64,000 bases of DNA from Halopseudomonas aestusnigri (GCF_002197985.1 NZ_NBYK01000008.1:85334-149333); one strand, 5' to 3'; shown: positions 28,241-38,688, counted from the first letter of the stretch. Numbers and translations are program-made. Notes: generated from the letters alone by a model not told the origin.

Positions 28241-28483
28241 ATGCTGACATCCGACGAAATCATCGAAATCAACCTGCTCAGCCAGTTCAACCTGGCCAAC
28301 TCCCTGGAAGGACTCAAGATCCACAGCCACGATGCAGATCCGGCGATTGTCGCCGCCGCCGAGCGTCTGTTTGCCAAGGGCCTGATCACCCAGCACGACG
28401 GCGGCTATCTGACCAGCCTAGGCCTGGACGCCGCCGAACACAGCCAGACCCTGCTGACCATTCTGCGTACTGCTGCATCCTGA
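28241..28483 (+). CDS. TIGR02647 family small protein
   Basis: 80 aa, matching the small conserved Pseudomonas family TIGR02647 (MLTSDEIIEINLLSQFNLAN; LFAKGLITQHDGGYLTSLGLDAAEH). The second half looks like a winged-helix C-terminus with a wing around DGGYLT, suggesting nucleic-acid binding, but no function is proven. It stands 8 bp before cyaA, as next to cyaA in P. aeruginosa, so it is probably in the same transcript. Confidence 0.85.
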   Translation: MLTSDEIIEINLLSQFNLANSLEGLKIHSHDADPAIVAAAERLFAKGLITQHDGGYLTSLGLDAAEHSQTLLTILRTAAS

Positions 28484-28491
28484 CACGCCAC

Positions 28492-31332
28492 ATGCAGTCG
28501 CACGGTGAAATCCAGCCACGCATTGAAGAGGGCATTGACCGCAAGGCTCTGAATACCCTGCGCAAGCGCTTCATGACACTCAACGCCACGCGCTTGCGCC
28601 GGGTTCTGCAGGCACTGCCCACCCGGCAGTACAACGTGCTGCAGCTGATCCCGCTGCTGTTTGACGTCAACTATCCCTTGTTGCCCGGCTTTGTTTCCCG
28701 CGACACGCCCTGCGGGCTGGCCAATTTCGAACCGGAAACCGCCGGCCTGCAGGTGGCCCAGAGCCTGACCCGCAGCTTCCAGTACCGCCGCCATCCCGCA
28801 GGCTTCACGCCGCATATTCAGGGTCTGTACCTGATGGGCAGTGGCGGTACCATCGGCCAATCCGAACAAAGTGACCTGGATATCTGGGTCTGCCACACCC
28901 CCAATCTGTCTGCCGCCCAGCGCGACGAGCTGAGCCGCAAGTGTCAGGCGATCAGCGACTGGGCAGCGACCCAGAGCTGCGAAGCCCACTTCCACCTGGT
29001 GGACCCGACCCACTTCGCCCAGGGCGCGCGCGAAAACACCCTCGGCATCGAGGACTGCGGCACCACCCAGCACTACCTGCTGCTGGACGAGTTTTATCGC
29101 ACCGCCATTTTGCTCGGCGGCCGTTTTCCGCTGTGGTGGCTGGTGCCGGTATACGAGGAGGCGCGCTACGCCCACTACACCGACCAGCTGATCAGCAAAC
29201 GCTTTATCAAGCAGGCCGACAGCCTCGACTTCGGCCATGTCGCCAGCATCCCCGCCGGCGAATTTGTCGGCGCCGGCCTGTGGCAACTGTTCAAGGGCAT
29301 CGACTCGCCCTACAAATCGGTGCTCAAGCTGCTGCTGACCGAGGTGTACTCCAGCGAACACCCGCAGGTGCGCTGCCTCAGTCTGGATTTCAAGCAGGCC
29401 ATTTTTGCCGGTCAGCTGGACGAGGACGAGCTGGACCCCTACGTCATGCTGTACCGCAAACTCGAGCGCTACCTGGTCAACCGCGGCGAATCCGAGCGAC
29501 TGGAACTGGTGCGCCGCTGCCTGTACATCAAGGCCAATGTGCGCCTGAGCCGGCGCAGCGGCATGATGGACTGGAAGCGCAATATCATGGAAAAGCTGGT
29601 GCGCGAGTGGCACTGGGGCTCGCGTCAGCTGCAGCAGATGGACGACCGCACCCAGTGGCGCATCCGCGAGGTCAGCGCCGAGCGCCGCCAGCTGGTCAAC
29701 GAGCTGACCCACAGCTACCGGCTGCTGTCGCAGTTTGGTCGCAGCCAGGATGTGATCAATCAGGTCAGTGCCCGCGACCTGTCACTGCTCGGCCGACGTC
29801 TGTATGCCGCCTTCGAGCGCAAGGCAGGCAAGATCGAGTTCATCAATCCCGGCATCAGCCCGGATTTGAGCGAACCGGTGCTGACCATCAGCCAGAACCT
29901 CTCGGCAGACGAAGGGGAGCCCTACTGGAGCCTCTACCGCGGCACACTGAACGTGCAGGAGCTGAGCGACCATCTGCCACTGAAACGGTCGAGGCAACTG
30001 CTGGAGCTGCTGGCCTGGGGGCAGCGCAACGGCGTGATTGACGGGGCTACCCGCTTTGCCCTGCATCCGGGCGACAGCGCCCTGACCGAGTACGAACTCA
30101 ACAGTATCGTGCATTGCCTGCGCCAGCAGTTTCCACTGCCGTTGCCGGCACTCACCGAAACCGCCCTGTCGCGTGCCAGCGAACCCTGCAAGGTGCTGCT
30201 GCTGGTCAATATCGGCCTCGACCCGCTACCCGGCAACAGCCAGAAAAACCTGCACCTGATCAGCAGTCATACCGATGCGCTGGGCTACTCGGGGATGCGC
30301 GACAACCTGATTCTGAGCATCGATCAGATCACCCTGAACAGCTGGAACGAGCTGTTGGTGCATCAGTACAGTGGCGAAGAAGCCTGCATGCAGGCCCTGC
30401 AGGACTACCTTACCAGCGGTCGCGAACATCAACGCCTGCCCGAGCTGGAGGTACGCTGTTTCTGCCGCAACCGGGCCAGCGCGATCGCCGAACGTGTAGA
30501 GCAGCTGTTTCGTGACGCCTCAAACCACCTGCTCTCGGGTCAGCCAGAGCGCTTCCTGCTGCAGTTGCAAAACGGCTACCGGGCGCTGGAATGGCAGGAT
30601 GAGCAGATCCGCATGCAGACCCTCACCGACCGTGAACAACTGCTGCGCTACCTCGGCAAACCCACACCACGCTACAGCAAGCTGGCATTGGACACCTACG
30701 CCCTGCAAGGCCAGGACCTGGCGCTGATCCTGCCGCAGGACCAGCCAGGGCGCATCCAGCTGTTCTACCGTCTCAAGCCGCAGGGATATGCCGAGATCAG
30801 CCTTCTGGATGAACGCGGCGCGCTATGGAGCACACGCCAGAGCTACCGCGACGAACAGACCCTGCTGCTGCCGCTGCTGCGGTTTCTGCAGAGCATTCGG
30901 CAGCGCCGCCAGGCCAACCAGCCACTGGACAGCAGCGTCAACGAAGGGGATCTGCTGGTATACGCCATTCTGCCGGCCCTTGATGGTCATCCGCTGCGCG
31001 TCGAGCAGCGCCCGCTGCCGCGTGGCGGCATGGATCCCGACATCTACGCAGTCCAGGCGATCGCCGAGCCCGGCGGCAGCCGCGGTCCGCGGGTCACCAT
31101 TTTCTGCGATCACCGGGAGTTCTCCGAGCTGGAGTACGGCGAACGCCTGTACCGGGAAGTGGCGGGCCATATCCTCAGCCAGCGCCGCCACCGCGAAGCC
31201 TATCCGTGCTACATAACCGATCTGGACCTGTCCGCCATCGACCCGGGCGGGCGCATGCAGACTGTTCAATACCTGCGCTATCGGCAGCAGCTGGAAACGG
31301 CATTGAACGACGCCATGCAGGCGCTGGCCTGA
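28492..31332 (+). CDS. cyaA: class I adenylate cyclase
   Basis: 946 aa, full length for the class. Makes cAMP from ATP; in Pseudomonas it feeds Vfr-type regulation. The catalytic N-terminal half has the nucleotidyltransferase signature GSGGTIGQSEQSDLDIWVCH (about 117-136) with its metal-binding Asp pair, plus IPAGEFVGAGLWQLFKGID. The C-terminal half is the regulatory region. ATG at 28492 is 8 bp after the TIGR02647 stop. Its 3' end is close to the convergent DUF1289 gene. Confidence 0.95.
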   Translation: MQSHGEIQPRIEEGIDRKALNTLRKRFMTLNATRLRRVLQALPTRQYNVLQLIPLLFDVNYPLLPGFVSRDTPCGLANFEPETAGLQVAQSLTRSFQYRRHPAGFTPHIQGLYLMGSGGTIGQSEQSDLDIWVCHTPNLSAAQRDELSRKCQAISDWAATQSCEAHFHLVDPTHFAQGARENTLGIEDCGTTQHYLLLDEFYRTAILLGGRFPLWWLVPVYEEARYAHYTDQLISKRFIKQADSLDFGHVASIPAGEFVGAGLWQLFKGIDSPYKSVLKLLLTEVYSSEHPQVRCLSLDFKQAIFAGQLDEDELDPYVMLYRKLERYLVNRGESERLELVRRCLYIKANVRLSRRSGMMDWKRNIMEKLVREWHWGSRQLQQMDDRTQWRIREVSAERRQLVNELTHSYRLLSQFGRSQDVINQVSARDLSLLGRRLYAAFERKAGKIEFINPGISPDLSEPVLTISQNLSADEGEPYWSLYRGTLNVQELSDHLPLKRSRQLLELLAWGQRNGVIDGATRFALHPGDSALTEYELNSIVHCLRQQFPLPLPALTETALSRASEPCKVLLLVNIGLDPLPGNSQKNLHLISSHTDALGYSGMRDNLILSIDQITLNSWNELLVHQYSGEEACMQALQDYLTSGREHQRLPELEVRCFCRNRASAIAERVEQLFRDASNHLLSGQPERFLLQLQNGYRALEWQDEQIRMQTLTDREQLLRYLGKPTPRYSKLALDTYALQGQDLALILPQDQPGRIQLFYRLKPQGYAEISLLDERGALWSTRQSYRDEQTLLLPLLRFLQSIRQRRQANQPLDSSVNEGDLLVYAILPALDGHPLRVEQRPLPRGGMDPDIYAVQAIAEPGGSRGPRVTIFCDHREFSELEYGERLYREVAGHILSQRRHREAYPCYITDLDLSAIDPGGRMQTVQYLRYRQQLETALNDAMQALA

Positions 31333-31344
31333 CGACCGGCGGGC

Positions 31345-31542
31345 TCAGCGCGATGCGGCGGATGGGTTCTGCCAGGCCGCGCGGCGCTGCGCCGCTGCAT
31401 CAATGATCTCGCACTGACGACGGTCGGACGCCTTGCCCCACTCAAGGATTTCATCCAGCAGACGGCCGCAGCCCATGCACAAATCGCCGTCCAGGCAGCA
31501 CTTGCGAACGCAGGGGGAAGGCTGGCGCCCGCGGCTGCTCAC
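31345..31542 (-). CDS. DUF1289 family protein
   Basis: 65 aa small cysteine-rich protein: SPCVRKCCLDGDLCMGCGRLLDEILEWGKAS carries the CxxxC...CxGCxR pattern of DUF1289, probably binding a metal or Fe-S centre. The start overlaps the cyaY stop by 4 bp, so it is translated together with the frataxin homologue. That partnership suggests a link with iron handling, which is inference. Confidence 0.85.
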   Translation of the reverse strand: MSSRGRQPSPCVRKCCLDGDLCMGCGRLLDEILEWGKASDRRQCEIIDAAAQRRAAWQNPSAASR

Positions 31543-31883
31543 AACGACTCCGCGTCGATATCCAGCTCGACATCTTCACCACTGAACTCTTCCAGCACGC
31601 CAGCCAGTACCTCACCCAGCGTGCCTTCACCGCTGTCATGCAACCAGCCGCGCTCGGGATCAAAGTTGAAGTGCAGCGTGCGGTCCGGGGTCGCCAGCCA
31701 CAGCTCGCGTGACGCCGGCTGGCGGCCGATCACCAGGCGCTGCCCCTCCGGCAGTATCAGCACCAGCGAACCGTCAATGTGCTCCATCTCCAGATCCAGG
31801 TCGCCGCCGTCAAGGGCGTGCTCGATCAGGTCCTGCACCCGATCCACGGTCTGGTGAAATGCCGCTTCGCTCATGTCCTGCAT
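31539..31883 (-). CDS. cyaY: frataxin-like iron-binding protein
   Basis: 114 aa (usual about 105-110). Frataxin homologue that modulates iron-sulfur cluster assembly through IscS. The first helix is acidic (FHQTVDRVQDLIEHALDGGDLDLE), followed by the sheet with LVLILPEGQRLVIGRQPASRELWLA. The acidic ridge and the C-terminal EEFSGEDVELDIDAE fit iron binding. The start may be the ATG at 31883 or the fourth codon. Divergent from lptM and lysA, as in other Pseudomonas. Confidence 0.93.
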   Translation of the reverse strand: MQDMSEAAFHQTVDRVQDLIEHALDGGDLDLEMEHIDGSLVLILPEGQRLVIGRQPASRELWLATPDRTLHFNFDPERGWLHDSGEGTLGEVLAGVLEEFSGEDVELDIDAESL

Positions 31884-32005
31884 TGTCTGTCTCTCATCTG
31901 GCTCGGGCGCCTGTGCGCCGTTTTCCGTCCGCCCGGCCGCTGGCTGATGCGTCCGACCGGGTGGCTGGGTATACTGCCGGGTATTCTACCTGTAAGGATT
32001 TCAAC

Positions 32006-32146
32006 ATGAAGCCATTCGCTGCGGCCCTGTTTACGCTCCTGGTTCTCACCGGTTGCGGTCAGAAAGGCCCTCTCTACCTGCCCGAGGACACGGCTGCCAC
32101 TTCCGCGGTCCAAACCGAGACCACCGAGCAATCGACCGAGAAGTGA
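32006..32146 (+). CDS. lptM: small lipoprotein LptM (YifL)
   Basis: 46 aa. A lipoprotein signal (MKPFAAALFTLLVLTGC) with lipobox LTGC is followed by the invariant GQKGPLYLPED. LptM in E. coli binds the LPS translocon LptDE and promotes LptD disulfide maturation. AAGGA lies 7 nt before the ATG. It is the first gene of the lysA-dapF-xerC operon, 7 bp before lysA. Confidence 0.93.
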   Translation: MKPFAAALFTLLVLTGCGQKGPLYLPEDTAATSAVQTETTEQSTEK

Positions 32147-32153
32147 TGCATCC

Positions 32154-33407
32154 ATGACCGCGTTTGATTATCGCAACGGCGAACTCTACGCCGAAGGCGT
32201 CGCCCTGTCCGCTATTGCCGAGCAATACGATACTCCCTGCTTCGTATACTCCCGTGCTGCCATCGAACAGGCCTATGACGCCTGGGACAGCGCGCTGGAG
32301 GGCGTTCCCCATCTGGTTTGCTTCGCCGTCAAGGCCAACTCCAACCTGGGCGTGCTGAACCTGCTGGCCCGCCGTGGTGCCGGATTCGACATCGTTTCCG
32401 GTGGCGAACTGGAGCGCGTGCTGGCCGCCGGCGGTGATCCGGCCCGGATTGTCTTCTCCGGACTGGGCAAGACCGCTGCCGAGATGCGCCGTGCGCTGGA
32501 AGTCGGTATCCACTGCTTTAACGTCGAATCCGCCGCCGAGCTGGAGCGTCTGCAGCAGGTCGCTGCGGAGCTGGACGTCAAGGCCCCGGTTTCGCTGCGG
32601 GTCAACCCGGATGTGGATGCCAAGACCCACCCGTATATTTCCACCGGGCTGAAGGAAAACAAGTTCGGCATCGACATCGCCCAGGCACCGGCTGTCTACC
32701 GCCGCGCCGCCGAGCTGAGTCACATCGAGGTCTGTGGCGTTGATTGCCATATCGGCTCCCAGCTGACCGACGACACGCCGTTTATCGACGCCCTGCAACG
32801 CCTGCTGCAACTGATCGACGGCCTGGCAGCGGAAGGCATCAGCATTCGCCACCTCGACCTCGGCGGTGGCCTCGGCGTGACCTACCGTGACGAAGTGCCG
32901 CCGAGCCCCGGCAGCTACCTGGCCAAGGTCCGCGAGGCGCTGGCCGGCCGCGACCTGACCCTGGTGTTCGAGCCGGGCCGCTCGATCGTGGCCAACGCCG
33001 GTGTACTGCTGACCCGCGTCAACCTGCTCAAGCCGACCGAACACAAGAACTTCGCGATCATCGATGGCGCCATGAACGACCTGATCCGTCCGGCCCTGTA
33101 CAGCGCCTGGATGGGCATCGACGCGGTCAAGCCGCGCAGTGACGTTGCCGTGCAAACCTGGGATCTGGTCGGCCCGGTCTGCGAGACTGGCGACTTCCTC
33201 GGCAAGGACCGCGAGCTGGCGCTGGCCGAAGGAGACCTGCTGGCCGTGCGCTCTGCCGGTGCCTACGGCTTTGTCATGAGTTCCAACTACAACACCCGCC
33301 CACGGGCCGCCGAAGTCCTGGTCGACGGCGAAACCACCCATCTGGTCCGTCGCCGCGAAACCGTCAGCGAGCTGCTGGCCGGCGAATCACTGCTGCCCGA
33401 GGCCTGA
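32154..33407 (+). CDS. lysA: diaminopimelate decarboxylase
   Basis: 417 aa PLP enzyme, fold-type III. Converts meso-diaminopimelate to L-lysine and CO2, the last step of lysine synthesis. Schiff-base Lys in CFAVKANSN, phosphate-binding [20 protein letters not shown], and active-site Cys/Glu in [13 protein letters not shown]. Located between lptM and dapF with 1-7 bp gaps. Confidence 0.97.
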   Translation: MTAFDYRNGELYAEGVALSAIAEQYDTPCFVYSRAAIEQAYDAWDSALEGVPHLVCFAVKANSNLGVLNLLARRGAGFDIVSGGELERVLAAGGDPARIVFSGLGKTAAEMRRALEVGIHCFNVESAAELERLQQVAAELDVKAPVSLRVNPDVDAKTHPYISTGLKENKFGIDIAQAPAVYRRAAELSHIEVCGVDCHIGSQLTDDTPFIDALQRLLQLIDGLAAEGISIRHLDLGGGLGVTYRDEVPPSPGSYLAKVREALAGRDLTLVFEPGRSIVANAGVLLTRVNLLKPTEHKNFAIIDGAMNDLIRPALYSAWMGIDAVKPRSDVAVQTWDLVGPVCETGDFLGKDRELALAEGDLLAVRSAGAYGFVMSSNYNTRPRAAEVLVDGETTHLVRRRETVSELLAGESLLPEA

Positions 33408-33408
33408 G

Positions 33409-34239
33409 ATGCTGCTGCGATTCACCAAGATGCACGGGCTGGGCAACGACTTCATGGTCATCGACCTGGTCACCCAGCACGCCCAGCTGTCAGCCAAGCA
33501 GATCCGTCAGTGGGGCGACCGCCACACCGGCGTTGGCTTTGACCAGCTGCTGCTGGTCGAGCCGCCGAGCACACCCGATGCCGACTTCCGCTACCGGATT
33601 TTCAACGCCGACGGCAGCGAAGTCGAACAGTGCGGCAACGGTGCGCGCTGCTTTGCCCGCTTCGTACAGGACAAGCGCCTGACCGCAAAGCAGACCATCC
33701 ACGTCGAAACCGCCGGCGGTCCGATCGTACTCAAGGTAAACCGTGACAAGCAGATCACCGTCGACATGGGTGCGCCGCGTTTCGTGCCGGCCGAGATCCC
33801 GTTCCAGGCCGACGCCGAAGCCTGCGAGTACAGCCTCGAGGTTGGCGGTGAGACCCTGCAGGTCGCCGCCGTATCCATGGGCAACCCGCATTGCGTTACC
33901 CTGGTATCGGATGTACGCGACGGCACACTGGAGCGCCTTGGCGCCCTGATCGAAGCGCACCCGCGCTTCCCGCGCAAGGTCAACGCCGGCTTTATGCAGG
34001 TGGTTGACCGCCAGCACGCCCGTCTGCGGGTATACGAGCGCGGCGTCGGCGAGACCCAGGCCTGCGGCACCGGCGCCTGCGCTGCTGCCGTTGCCGGTAT
34101 CCGTCTCGGTCTGCTCGACTCACCGGTACAGATCGACCTGCCCGGCGGCCGCCTGCAGATCGAGTGGGCCGGCCCGGGCCAACCGGTACTGATGACCGGC
34201 CCCGCCACCCGAGTTTACGAGGGACAGATCCGCGTATGA
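33409..34239 (+). CDS. dapF: diaminopimelate epimerase
   Basis: 276 aa. Interconverts LL- and meso-diaminopimelate using two cysteines as acid and base: [10 protein letters not shown] and [16 protein letters not shown]-terminal [15 protein letters not shown] is typical. Begins one base after the lysA stop and overlaps the DUF484 gene by 4 bp (ATGA), so the operon is tightly coupled. Confidence 0.97.
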   Translation: MLLRFTKMHGLGNDFMVIDLVTQHAQLSAKQIRQWGDRHTGVGFDQLLLVEPPSTPDADFRYRIFNADGSEVEQCGNGARCFARFVQDKRLTAKQTIHVETAGGPIVLKVNRDKQITVDMGAPRFVPAEIPFQADAEACEYSLEVGGETLQVAAVSMGNPHCVTLVSDVRDGTLERLGALIEAHPRFPRKVNAGFMQVVDRQHARLRVYERGVGETQACGTGACAAAVAGIRLGLLDSPVQIDLPGGRLQIEWAGPGQPVLMTGPATRVYEGQIRV

Positions 34240-34940
34240 AGGAACAGCAGACACCGCAGCCGGAACAGATCAACGCCGAACAGGTCGCAGACTTCCTGCG
34301 TCGCCACCCGGCCTTCTTCGTCGAGCACGACGAACTGCTGGCCGATCTGATCGTCCCGCACGAGGCCGGCCATGCGGTGTCGCTGGTGGAGCGTCAGGTC
34401 AAGCTGCTGCGCGAGCGCAACATCGATGTACGCCATCGGCTCAATCAGTTGATGGACACCGCCCGCGAGAACGACAGACTGTTCGACAAGAGCCGTCGAC
34501 TGATTCTCGGCATGCTGGAAGCGCAGAGTCCGGATCAGGTGATTGCCACGCTGGAAGACAGCCTGCGCACCGACTTTCAGGTACCCCATGTCAGCCTGAT
34601 CCTGTTTACCGAGGCCGATCGCTACAGCAACGCCCACTGCGTCACCCACGCGGCGGCCAAGGAGGCCATTGGCCACCTGCTGGACAGTGACAAGCCGCTG
34701 GCCGGCGCGCTGCGTCCTGCCGAGCTGAGCTTCCTGTTCGCCGAGTCAGCCGAACAGGTGGCCTCCACCGCGCTGGCACCGATCCGCTACCAGGGTCTGC
34801 ATGGCGTGCTGGCACTGGGCAGCGAAGACGCCCAGCAGTACCGCAGCGCCACCGGCACCCTGTTTCTGGGCTACGTCGCCGACGCGCTTGCCCGCGTGCT
34901 GCTGCGCCAACGCCCGCTGGCCGATGAAACCCACGCCTGA
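34236..34940 (+). CDS. DUF484 family protein
   Basis: 234 aa. N-terminal helical part (about 1-85: [20 protein letters not shown]) followed by a GAF-like domain (about 90-225), the architecture of DUF484. Always encoded between dapF and xerC in Pseudomonas; function unknown, perhaps signalling through the GAF domain. Start by ATGA overlap with dapF. The last 17 bp overlap xerC. Confidence 0.9.
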   Translation: MKEQQTPQPEQINAEQVADFLRRHPAFFVEHDELLADLIVPHEAGHAVSLVERQVKLLRERNIDVRHRLNQLMDTARENDRLFDKSRRLILGMLEAQSPDQVIATLEDSLRTDFQVPHVSLILFTEADRYSNAHCVTHAAAKEAIGHLLDSDKPLAGALRPAELSFLFAESAEQVASTALAPIRYQGLHGVLALGSEDAQQYRSATGTLFLGYVADALARVLLRQRPLADETHA

Positions 34941-35847
34941 GCCGGCCGGCGTCGCCGACCCAGATATCAGCGGGTTTCTCGATCACCTGCGCATTGAGCG
35001 CAGGCTGTCGCCGCGTACCGTCGAAGCCTACCGCCACGACCTGCTCAGCCTCGACCTGTACCGGTCCGAACGCAGCTTGCCCGGCTGGGGCCAGCTGGAC
35101 ACCCAGCACCTGCGCCACTTCATCGCCAGCCAGCATCAGCATGGGTTGGCACCGCGCAGCCTGCAGCGCCTGCTGAGCGCCATTCGCAGCTTTTACCGCT
35201 TTCTCCAGCGCGAAGGGCGCAGCCGCCAGAACCCGGCGCAGGATCTGCGCGCGCCCAAGGCGCCGCGCACCCTGCCACGCACCCTCGACGCCGACCTGAC
35301 CGCACAGCTGCTCGACAACACTGGCGAAGACGACTGGCTGCAGCGCCGCGATCAGGCCATGCTTGAGCTGTTCTACTCCTCCGGCCTGCGGCTGTCGGAG
35401 CTGGCTGGGCTAGACATGGCCGACCTCGACCTGTCGCAGGGCGAGGTGCGGGTCACCGGCAAGGGCAACAAGACGCGCGTTTTGCCGGTCGGGCGTATGG
35501 CGCGCCGTGCCCTGCGCGACTGGTTCAGCGTGCGCCCGGCGCGCGAAGGGGCGCAGCAGCCGGTGTTCGTCAGCCAGCGCGGCAGCGCACTGACCCCGCG
35601 CGCCATCCAGCTGCGCCTGCGCCGTCGCGGCATCGAGCGCATCGGCCAGCATCTGCACCCGCACATGCTGCGCCACTCCTTCGCCAGCCACATGCTCGAA
35701 TCCTCCGGCGACCTGCGCGCCGTGCAGGAGCTGCTCGGCCACGCCGATATCAGTACCACCCAGATTTACACCCATCTTGATTTCCAGCACCTGGCGCAGG
35801 TGTATGATCAGGCCCATCCCAGAGCCAAACGCAAGGCAGACAAATGA
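34924..35847 (+). CDS. xerC: tyrosine recombinase XerC
   Basis: 307 aa. With XerD it resolves chromosome dimers at dif. N-terminal SAM-like domain (about 10-95: [23 protein letters not shown]), catalytic domain with Arg in [11 protein letters not shown], Lys in [24 protein letters not shown] and nucleophile Tyr in [10 protein letters not shown]. Start at ATG 34924 overlaps DUF484; the longer frame from 34801 is a shadow of that gene. Confidence 0.96.
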   Translation: MKPTPEPAGVADPDISGFLDHLRIERRLSPRTVEAYRHDLLSLDLYRSERSLPGWGQLDTQHLRHFIASQHQHGLAPRSLQRLLSAIRSFYRFLQREGRSRQNPAQDLRAPKAPRTLPRTLDADLTAQLLDNTGEDDWLQRRDQAMLELFYSSGLRLSELAGLDMADLDLSQGEVRVTGKGNKTRVLPVGRMARRALRDWFSVRPAREGAQQPVFVSQRGSALTPRAIQLRLRRRGIERIGQHLHPHMLRHSFASHMLESSGDLRAVQELLGHADISTTQIYTHLDFQHLAQVYDQAHPRAKRKADK

Positions 35848-36554
35848 TTCAACTGGTGACCTTTGACCTCGACAACACCCTGTGGGAAACCGAATCGGTG
35901 GTAGCCAATGCCGAGCGGGTGCTGGCCGACTGGCTTGGCAAGCAGGCACCGGATTACACCGCCGCCCGTGACAAGGAGGCCCGCAAGGCGCTGCTGGCCG
36001 AGGTACTGGATGCCGACCCCGAACTGCGCCACCGGGTCACCGCCCTGCGCATCGCGGTGCTGGAGCTGGGCCTGCGCAAGGCAGGCTATTCAGCGGACGA
36101 GGCAAAGCGACTGGCCCTGGCAGGCTTCGAGGTATTCATCGACGCACGGCACCGGCTGGAATACTTTCCGCATGCCGAACTGGTGCTGGAACTGCTGTCA
36201 CGCCAGTACCAGCTGGCGTGTATCTCCAACGGCAACGCTGACGTACGCCGGCTGGGTCTGGACCGCTACTTCAGCATTATTGTTTCGGCCGACGAAGTGG
36301 GCCTGAGCAAGCCGCATCCAGCGCCCTTTGTCACCGCACTGGAACGGGCTGGCGTGGAGCCGCAGCAAGCGGTCCATATTGGCGATCATCCGGGTGATGA
36401 CATCCAGGGAGCACTGGATGTGGGCATGCATACCCTGTGGTTCAACCCACAGGGTAGTGCCTGGGCAGGCCAGAAACGGGCCCATGGCGAAGTGCGCTGC
36501 CTGAGCGAGATTCCGCCCTGGCTGAACCGCTACCAGCGCTACGCCAAGCGCTGA
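35844..36554 (+). CDS. HAD-superfamily hydrolase (YigB-like)
   Basis: 236 aa. DFDxDxT-type motif 1 is present as FDLDNTLW (about 8-15), motif 2 as CISNGNAD, motif 3 Lys in [10 protein letters not shown] and motif 4 as [12 protein letters not shown]. The cap helical region lies at about 20-95. E. coli YigB dephosphorylates FMN and sugar phosphates, and its gene is likewise next to xerC. ATGA overlap with xerC. Last gene of this operon. Confidence 0.9.
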   Translation: MIQLVTFDLDNTLWETESVVANAERVLADWLGKQAPDYTAARDKEARKALLAEVLDADPELRHRVTALRIAVLELGLRKAGYSADEAKRLALAGFEVFIDARHRLEYFPHAELVLELLSRQYQLACISNGNADVRRLGLDRYFSIIVSADEVGLSKPHPAPFVTALERAGVEPQQAVHIGDHPGDDIQGALDVGMHTLWFNPQGSAWAGQKRAHGEVRCLSEIPPWLNRYQRYAKR

Positions 36555-36562
36555 ACGGTGGC

Positions 36563-36593
36563 TACGGCAGCGTCAGATAGGACGGCTGCCGTA
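36563..36593. terminator. hairpin between HAD hydrolase and sutA
   Basis: TACGGCAG-CGTC / GACGGCTGCCGTA with a one-base bulge and loop AGATAG. It lies between convergent genes and contains the sutA stop codon; it probably ends both transcripts. Similar in sequence to 22298-22323. Confidence 0.5.
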
Positions 36594-36890
36594 CTTGCTC
36601 TCAGGCTTTCTCGGCGGATCAGAGACGACGTTGTCGTCAATCTGCTGGACCTTGCCGCCTCGGGCCATGAATTCTTCGATCTGACGGGCCAGCATCTCGC
36701 GCTCACGCTCCTTGGCTTCCATCGACGCCCCTTCCAGGTCATCCGCCGAGGACGATGCCTTCTTGCGTGACTTGCCGCTGGAAACCGGTTCGCCGTCGTC
36801 ACCGTCATCGCTGTCGTCTACCACATCATCCTGATCGTCGACCTCGGAGTCGTCCATACCATCCAGATCGTCGTCCAGATCATCACTCAT
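36573..36890 (-). CDS. sutA: RNA-polymerase-binding regulator SutA
   Basis: 105 aa. N-terminal tail of Asp/Glu/Ser (about 1-45), a short basic patch (KSRKK), one central helix (AKEREREMLARQIEEFMARGG) and a C-terminal tail ending SKYGSRPI. This matches P. aeruginosa SutA, an intrinsically disordered factor that binds RNA polymerase beta and boosts rRNA and maintenance-gene transcription in slow growth. Position between the xerC operon and the amtB-comM group is also that of P. aeruginosa sutA. The acidic tail is highly biased in base use. Confidence 0.88.
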   Translation of the reverse strand: MSDDLDDDLDGMDDSEVDDQDDVVDDSDDGDDGEPVSSGKSRKKASSSADDLEGASMEAKEREREMLARQIEEFMARGGKVQQIDDNVVSDPPRKPESKYGSRPI

Positions 36891-36998
36891 GCCTGAATCC
36901 TCACAGTGGAAAACAGGCTATATATAGTTCATCGAGGGGATTTGGCTAGTCTTGCGAAAAAAAATTTTCGCCTGTAGTGCCTGCCCTAGACAGCCAGC

Positions 36999-37841
36999 CT
37001 ACAACACAGCCCCCTCGCTCAGGCGCGCCAGCTGATCCAGATCAGTCTGCACCCCGGACGTTTCCCGAATGCGGGTCAGAATCTCGCGCTTGAGGGCGAT
37101 AAATTCCGGCTCCAGCTTCATATCCTGATGCCGCACCTTGGGCAGCGGCACCTCGTAGACGCTGTCGATTCGCCCCGGACGCGGCGCCATGAGCACGATG
37201 CGGGTGCCCAGATAAATCGCCTCCTCCACATCGTGGGTGACGAACAGGATGGTGCTCTTCTCCAGCCGGTGTACATGCAGGATCAGATCGTGCATCACCT
37301 CGCGGGTCTGCGCATCGAGCGCGCCGAAGGGCTCATCCATCAGCAGAAAATCCGGCCGCGGCATCAGCGCGCGGGCAATCGCCACCCGCTGCTGCATGCC
37401 GCCGGACAGCTGACTGGGATAGGCGCCGGCAAAGTTCTTCAGCCCCATCAGGTTGAGCAGCGCATCGGCGCGGCCGCTGGCGGCCTCAACGTCGGACTGG
37501 CTGTGTACCGAGTCGGCGATGACCTTGAGCTGGCGGCAGAACTTGATGTTCTCGGTGACCGTCAGCCACGGGTAGAGACTGTAGTGCTGGAATACCATGG
37601 CGCGGTCCACACCGGGGCCGTCAATCGGCTCGCTACGCAGCAGAATGTCGCCGCTGCTGTGGGTTTCCAGCCCGGCCATGATGCGCAGCAGGGTCGACTT
37701 GCCGCAGCCGGAAGCGCCGACAAAGGTGATGAACTCGTTGGGCTGCACTTCGAGGTTGACGTCGCGCAGCGCCTCGATGGTCTGGTTGCGGGCGGCGAAC
37801 TGCTTGCCCACGTTGCGAATGCTGATACAGGACTGGTCCAT
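36999..37841 (-). CDS. ABC transporter ATPase, nitrate/taurine type
   Basis: 280 aa. Walker A GASGCGKST, Q-loop with FQHYSLYPWLTV, signature LSGGMQQRVAIARAL, Walker B FLLMDEPFGALDAQT and H-loop FVTHDVEEA. Belongs to the SsuB/TauB/NrtD group. AGAGGT lies 7 nt before the ATG. It is the last gene of the eleven-gene operon that begins with a guanidine-I riboswitch; together with the permease just upstream and the binding protein at the operon's start it makes one importer split across the operon. Confidence 0.92.
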   Translation of the reverse strand: MDQSCISIRNVGKQFAARNQTIEALRDVNLEVQPNEFITFVGASGCGKSTLLRIMAGLETHSSGDILLRSEPIDGPGVDRAMVFQHYSLYPWLTVTENIKFCRQLKVIADSVHSQSDVEAASGRADALLNLMGLKNFAGAYPSQLSGGMQQRVAIARALMPRPDFLLMDEPFGALDAQTREVMHDLILHVHRLEKSTILFVTHDVEEAIYLGTRIVLMAPRPGRIDSVYEVPLPKVRHQDMKLEPEFIALKREILTRIRETSGVQTDLDQLARLSEGAVL

Positions 37842-37845
37842 GGGC

Positions 37846-38688
37846 TTACCTCTTCTGCCAGTGGAAGGCGCGGCGACCGAGCCAGCGGAACGCCTGGTCG
37901 GTCAACAGACCGATGAGGCCGATCAGCAGGATGCCGGCGAAAATCTTGTCGGTGTGCATATAGCGCTGGGCGCGCAGAATGGCGTAACCAAGCCCCGAGT
38001 TGGAAGCCACCAGTTCGGCCACTACCAGATAGGTCCAGGCCCAGCCGCAGGTGATGCGAAGGGTATCGAGCAAGGCCGGACGGGCCGAGGGCAGCACCAC
38101 CAGGCGGATGATCTCGCTGCGCGAGGCACCCATGGTCTGCGCCGCTTCAATCTGCGCCATCGGTACCCGGCGAATGTCTTCTGCGGCCATCAGCACCATC
38201 TGGAAGAATGTACCGATGAAGATGATGAGAATCTTCGAGCCCTCGCCGATCCCGACCCAGAGCATCACCAGTGGAATAAAGGCGACCGCCGGCATATAGC
38301 GGATAAAGTCGATCAGTGGCTCCAGCGTTGCCTGCACCGGCTTGTAGGTGCCCAGATACAGCCCCAGCGGCAGAGCGATCGTGGCCGAGAGCAGAAAGCC
38401 GGCCATGACCCGGTACACGCTGATCCAGATGTCGTCCCACAGGCCGTCTTCCTGCCACCAGCTGATAACCCGCTCCAGCACCGCGCCGGGGCCGGGCATG
38501 AACAGCGGATCGTTCAGACCGAGCGCGCTGTACAGCCACCAGATGAAAAACGGCGCGGCCAGACCAAAGGCGGTCAGCAGGGCACTGGTGCGTGAGGACA
38601 GGCTGCCGCGCACGACCCACCAGCGCGAGCGGGGTTTGTGCTTGACTGCAACCGCGGGGGTTTCGGGTAGGGGGGCTGGTGCATTCAT
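37846..38688 (-). CDS. ABC transporter permease, nitrate/taurine type
   Basis: 280 aa with about six membrane helices and the permease EAA loop (MAQIEAAQTMGASRSEIIRLVVLPSA). A hydrophilic N-terminal tail of about 30 residues precedes the first helix (LTAFGLAAPFFIWWLYSALG). Overlaps the preceding 252-aa gene by 4 bp (ATGA) and is 4 bp from the ATPase gene. Inner-membrane channel of the operon's importer. Confidence 0.92.
   Translation of the reverse strand: MNAPAPLPETPAVAVKHKPRSRWWVVRGSLSSRTSALLTAFGLAAPFFIWWLYSALGLNDPLFMPGPGAVLERVISWWQEDGLWDDIWISVYRVMAGFLLSATIALPLGLYLGTYKPVQATLEPLIDFIRYMPAVAFIPLVMLWVGIGEGSKILIIFIGTFFQMVLMAAEDIRRVPMAQIEAAQTMGASRSEIIRLVVLPSARPALLDTLRITCGWAWTYLVVAELVASNSGLGYAILRAQRYMHTDKIFAGILLIGLIGLLTDQAFRWLGRRAFHWQKR

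Noticed and set aside
36573-36890. Treating the acidic 105-aa frame as low-complexity noise
   Set aside because: The C-terminal SKYGSRPI and the genomic position match SutA, so it was kept as a gene.
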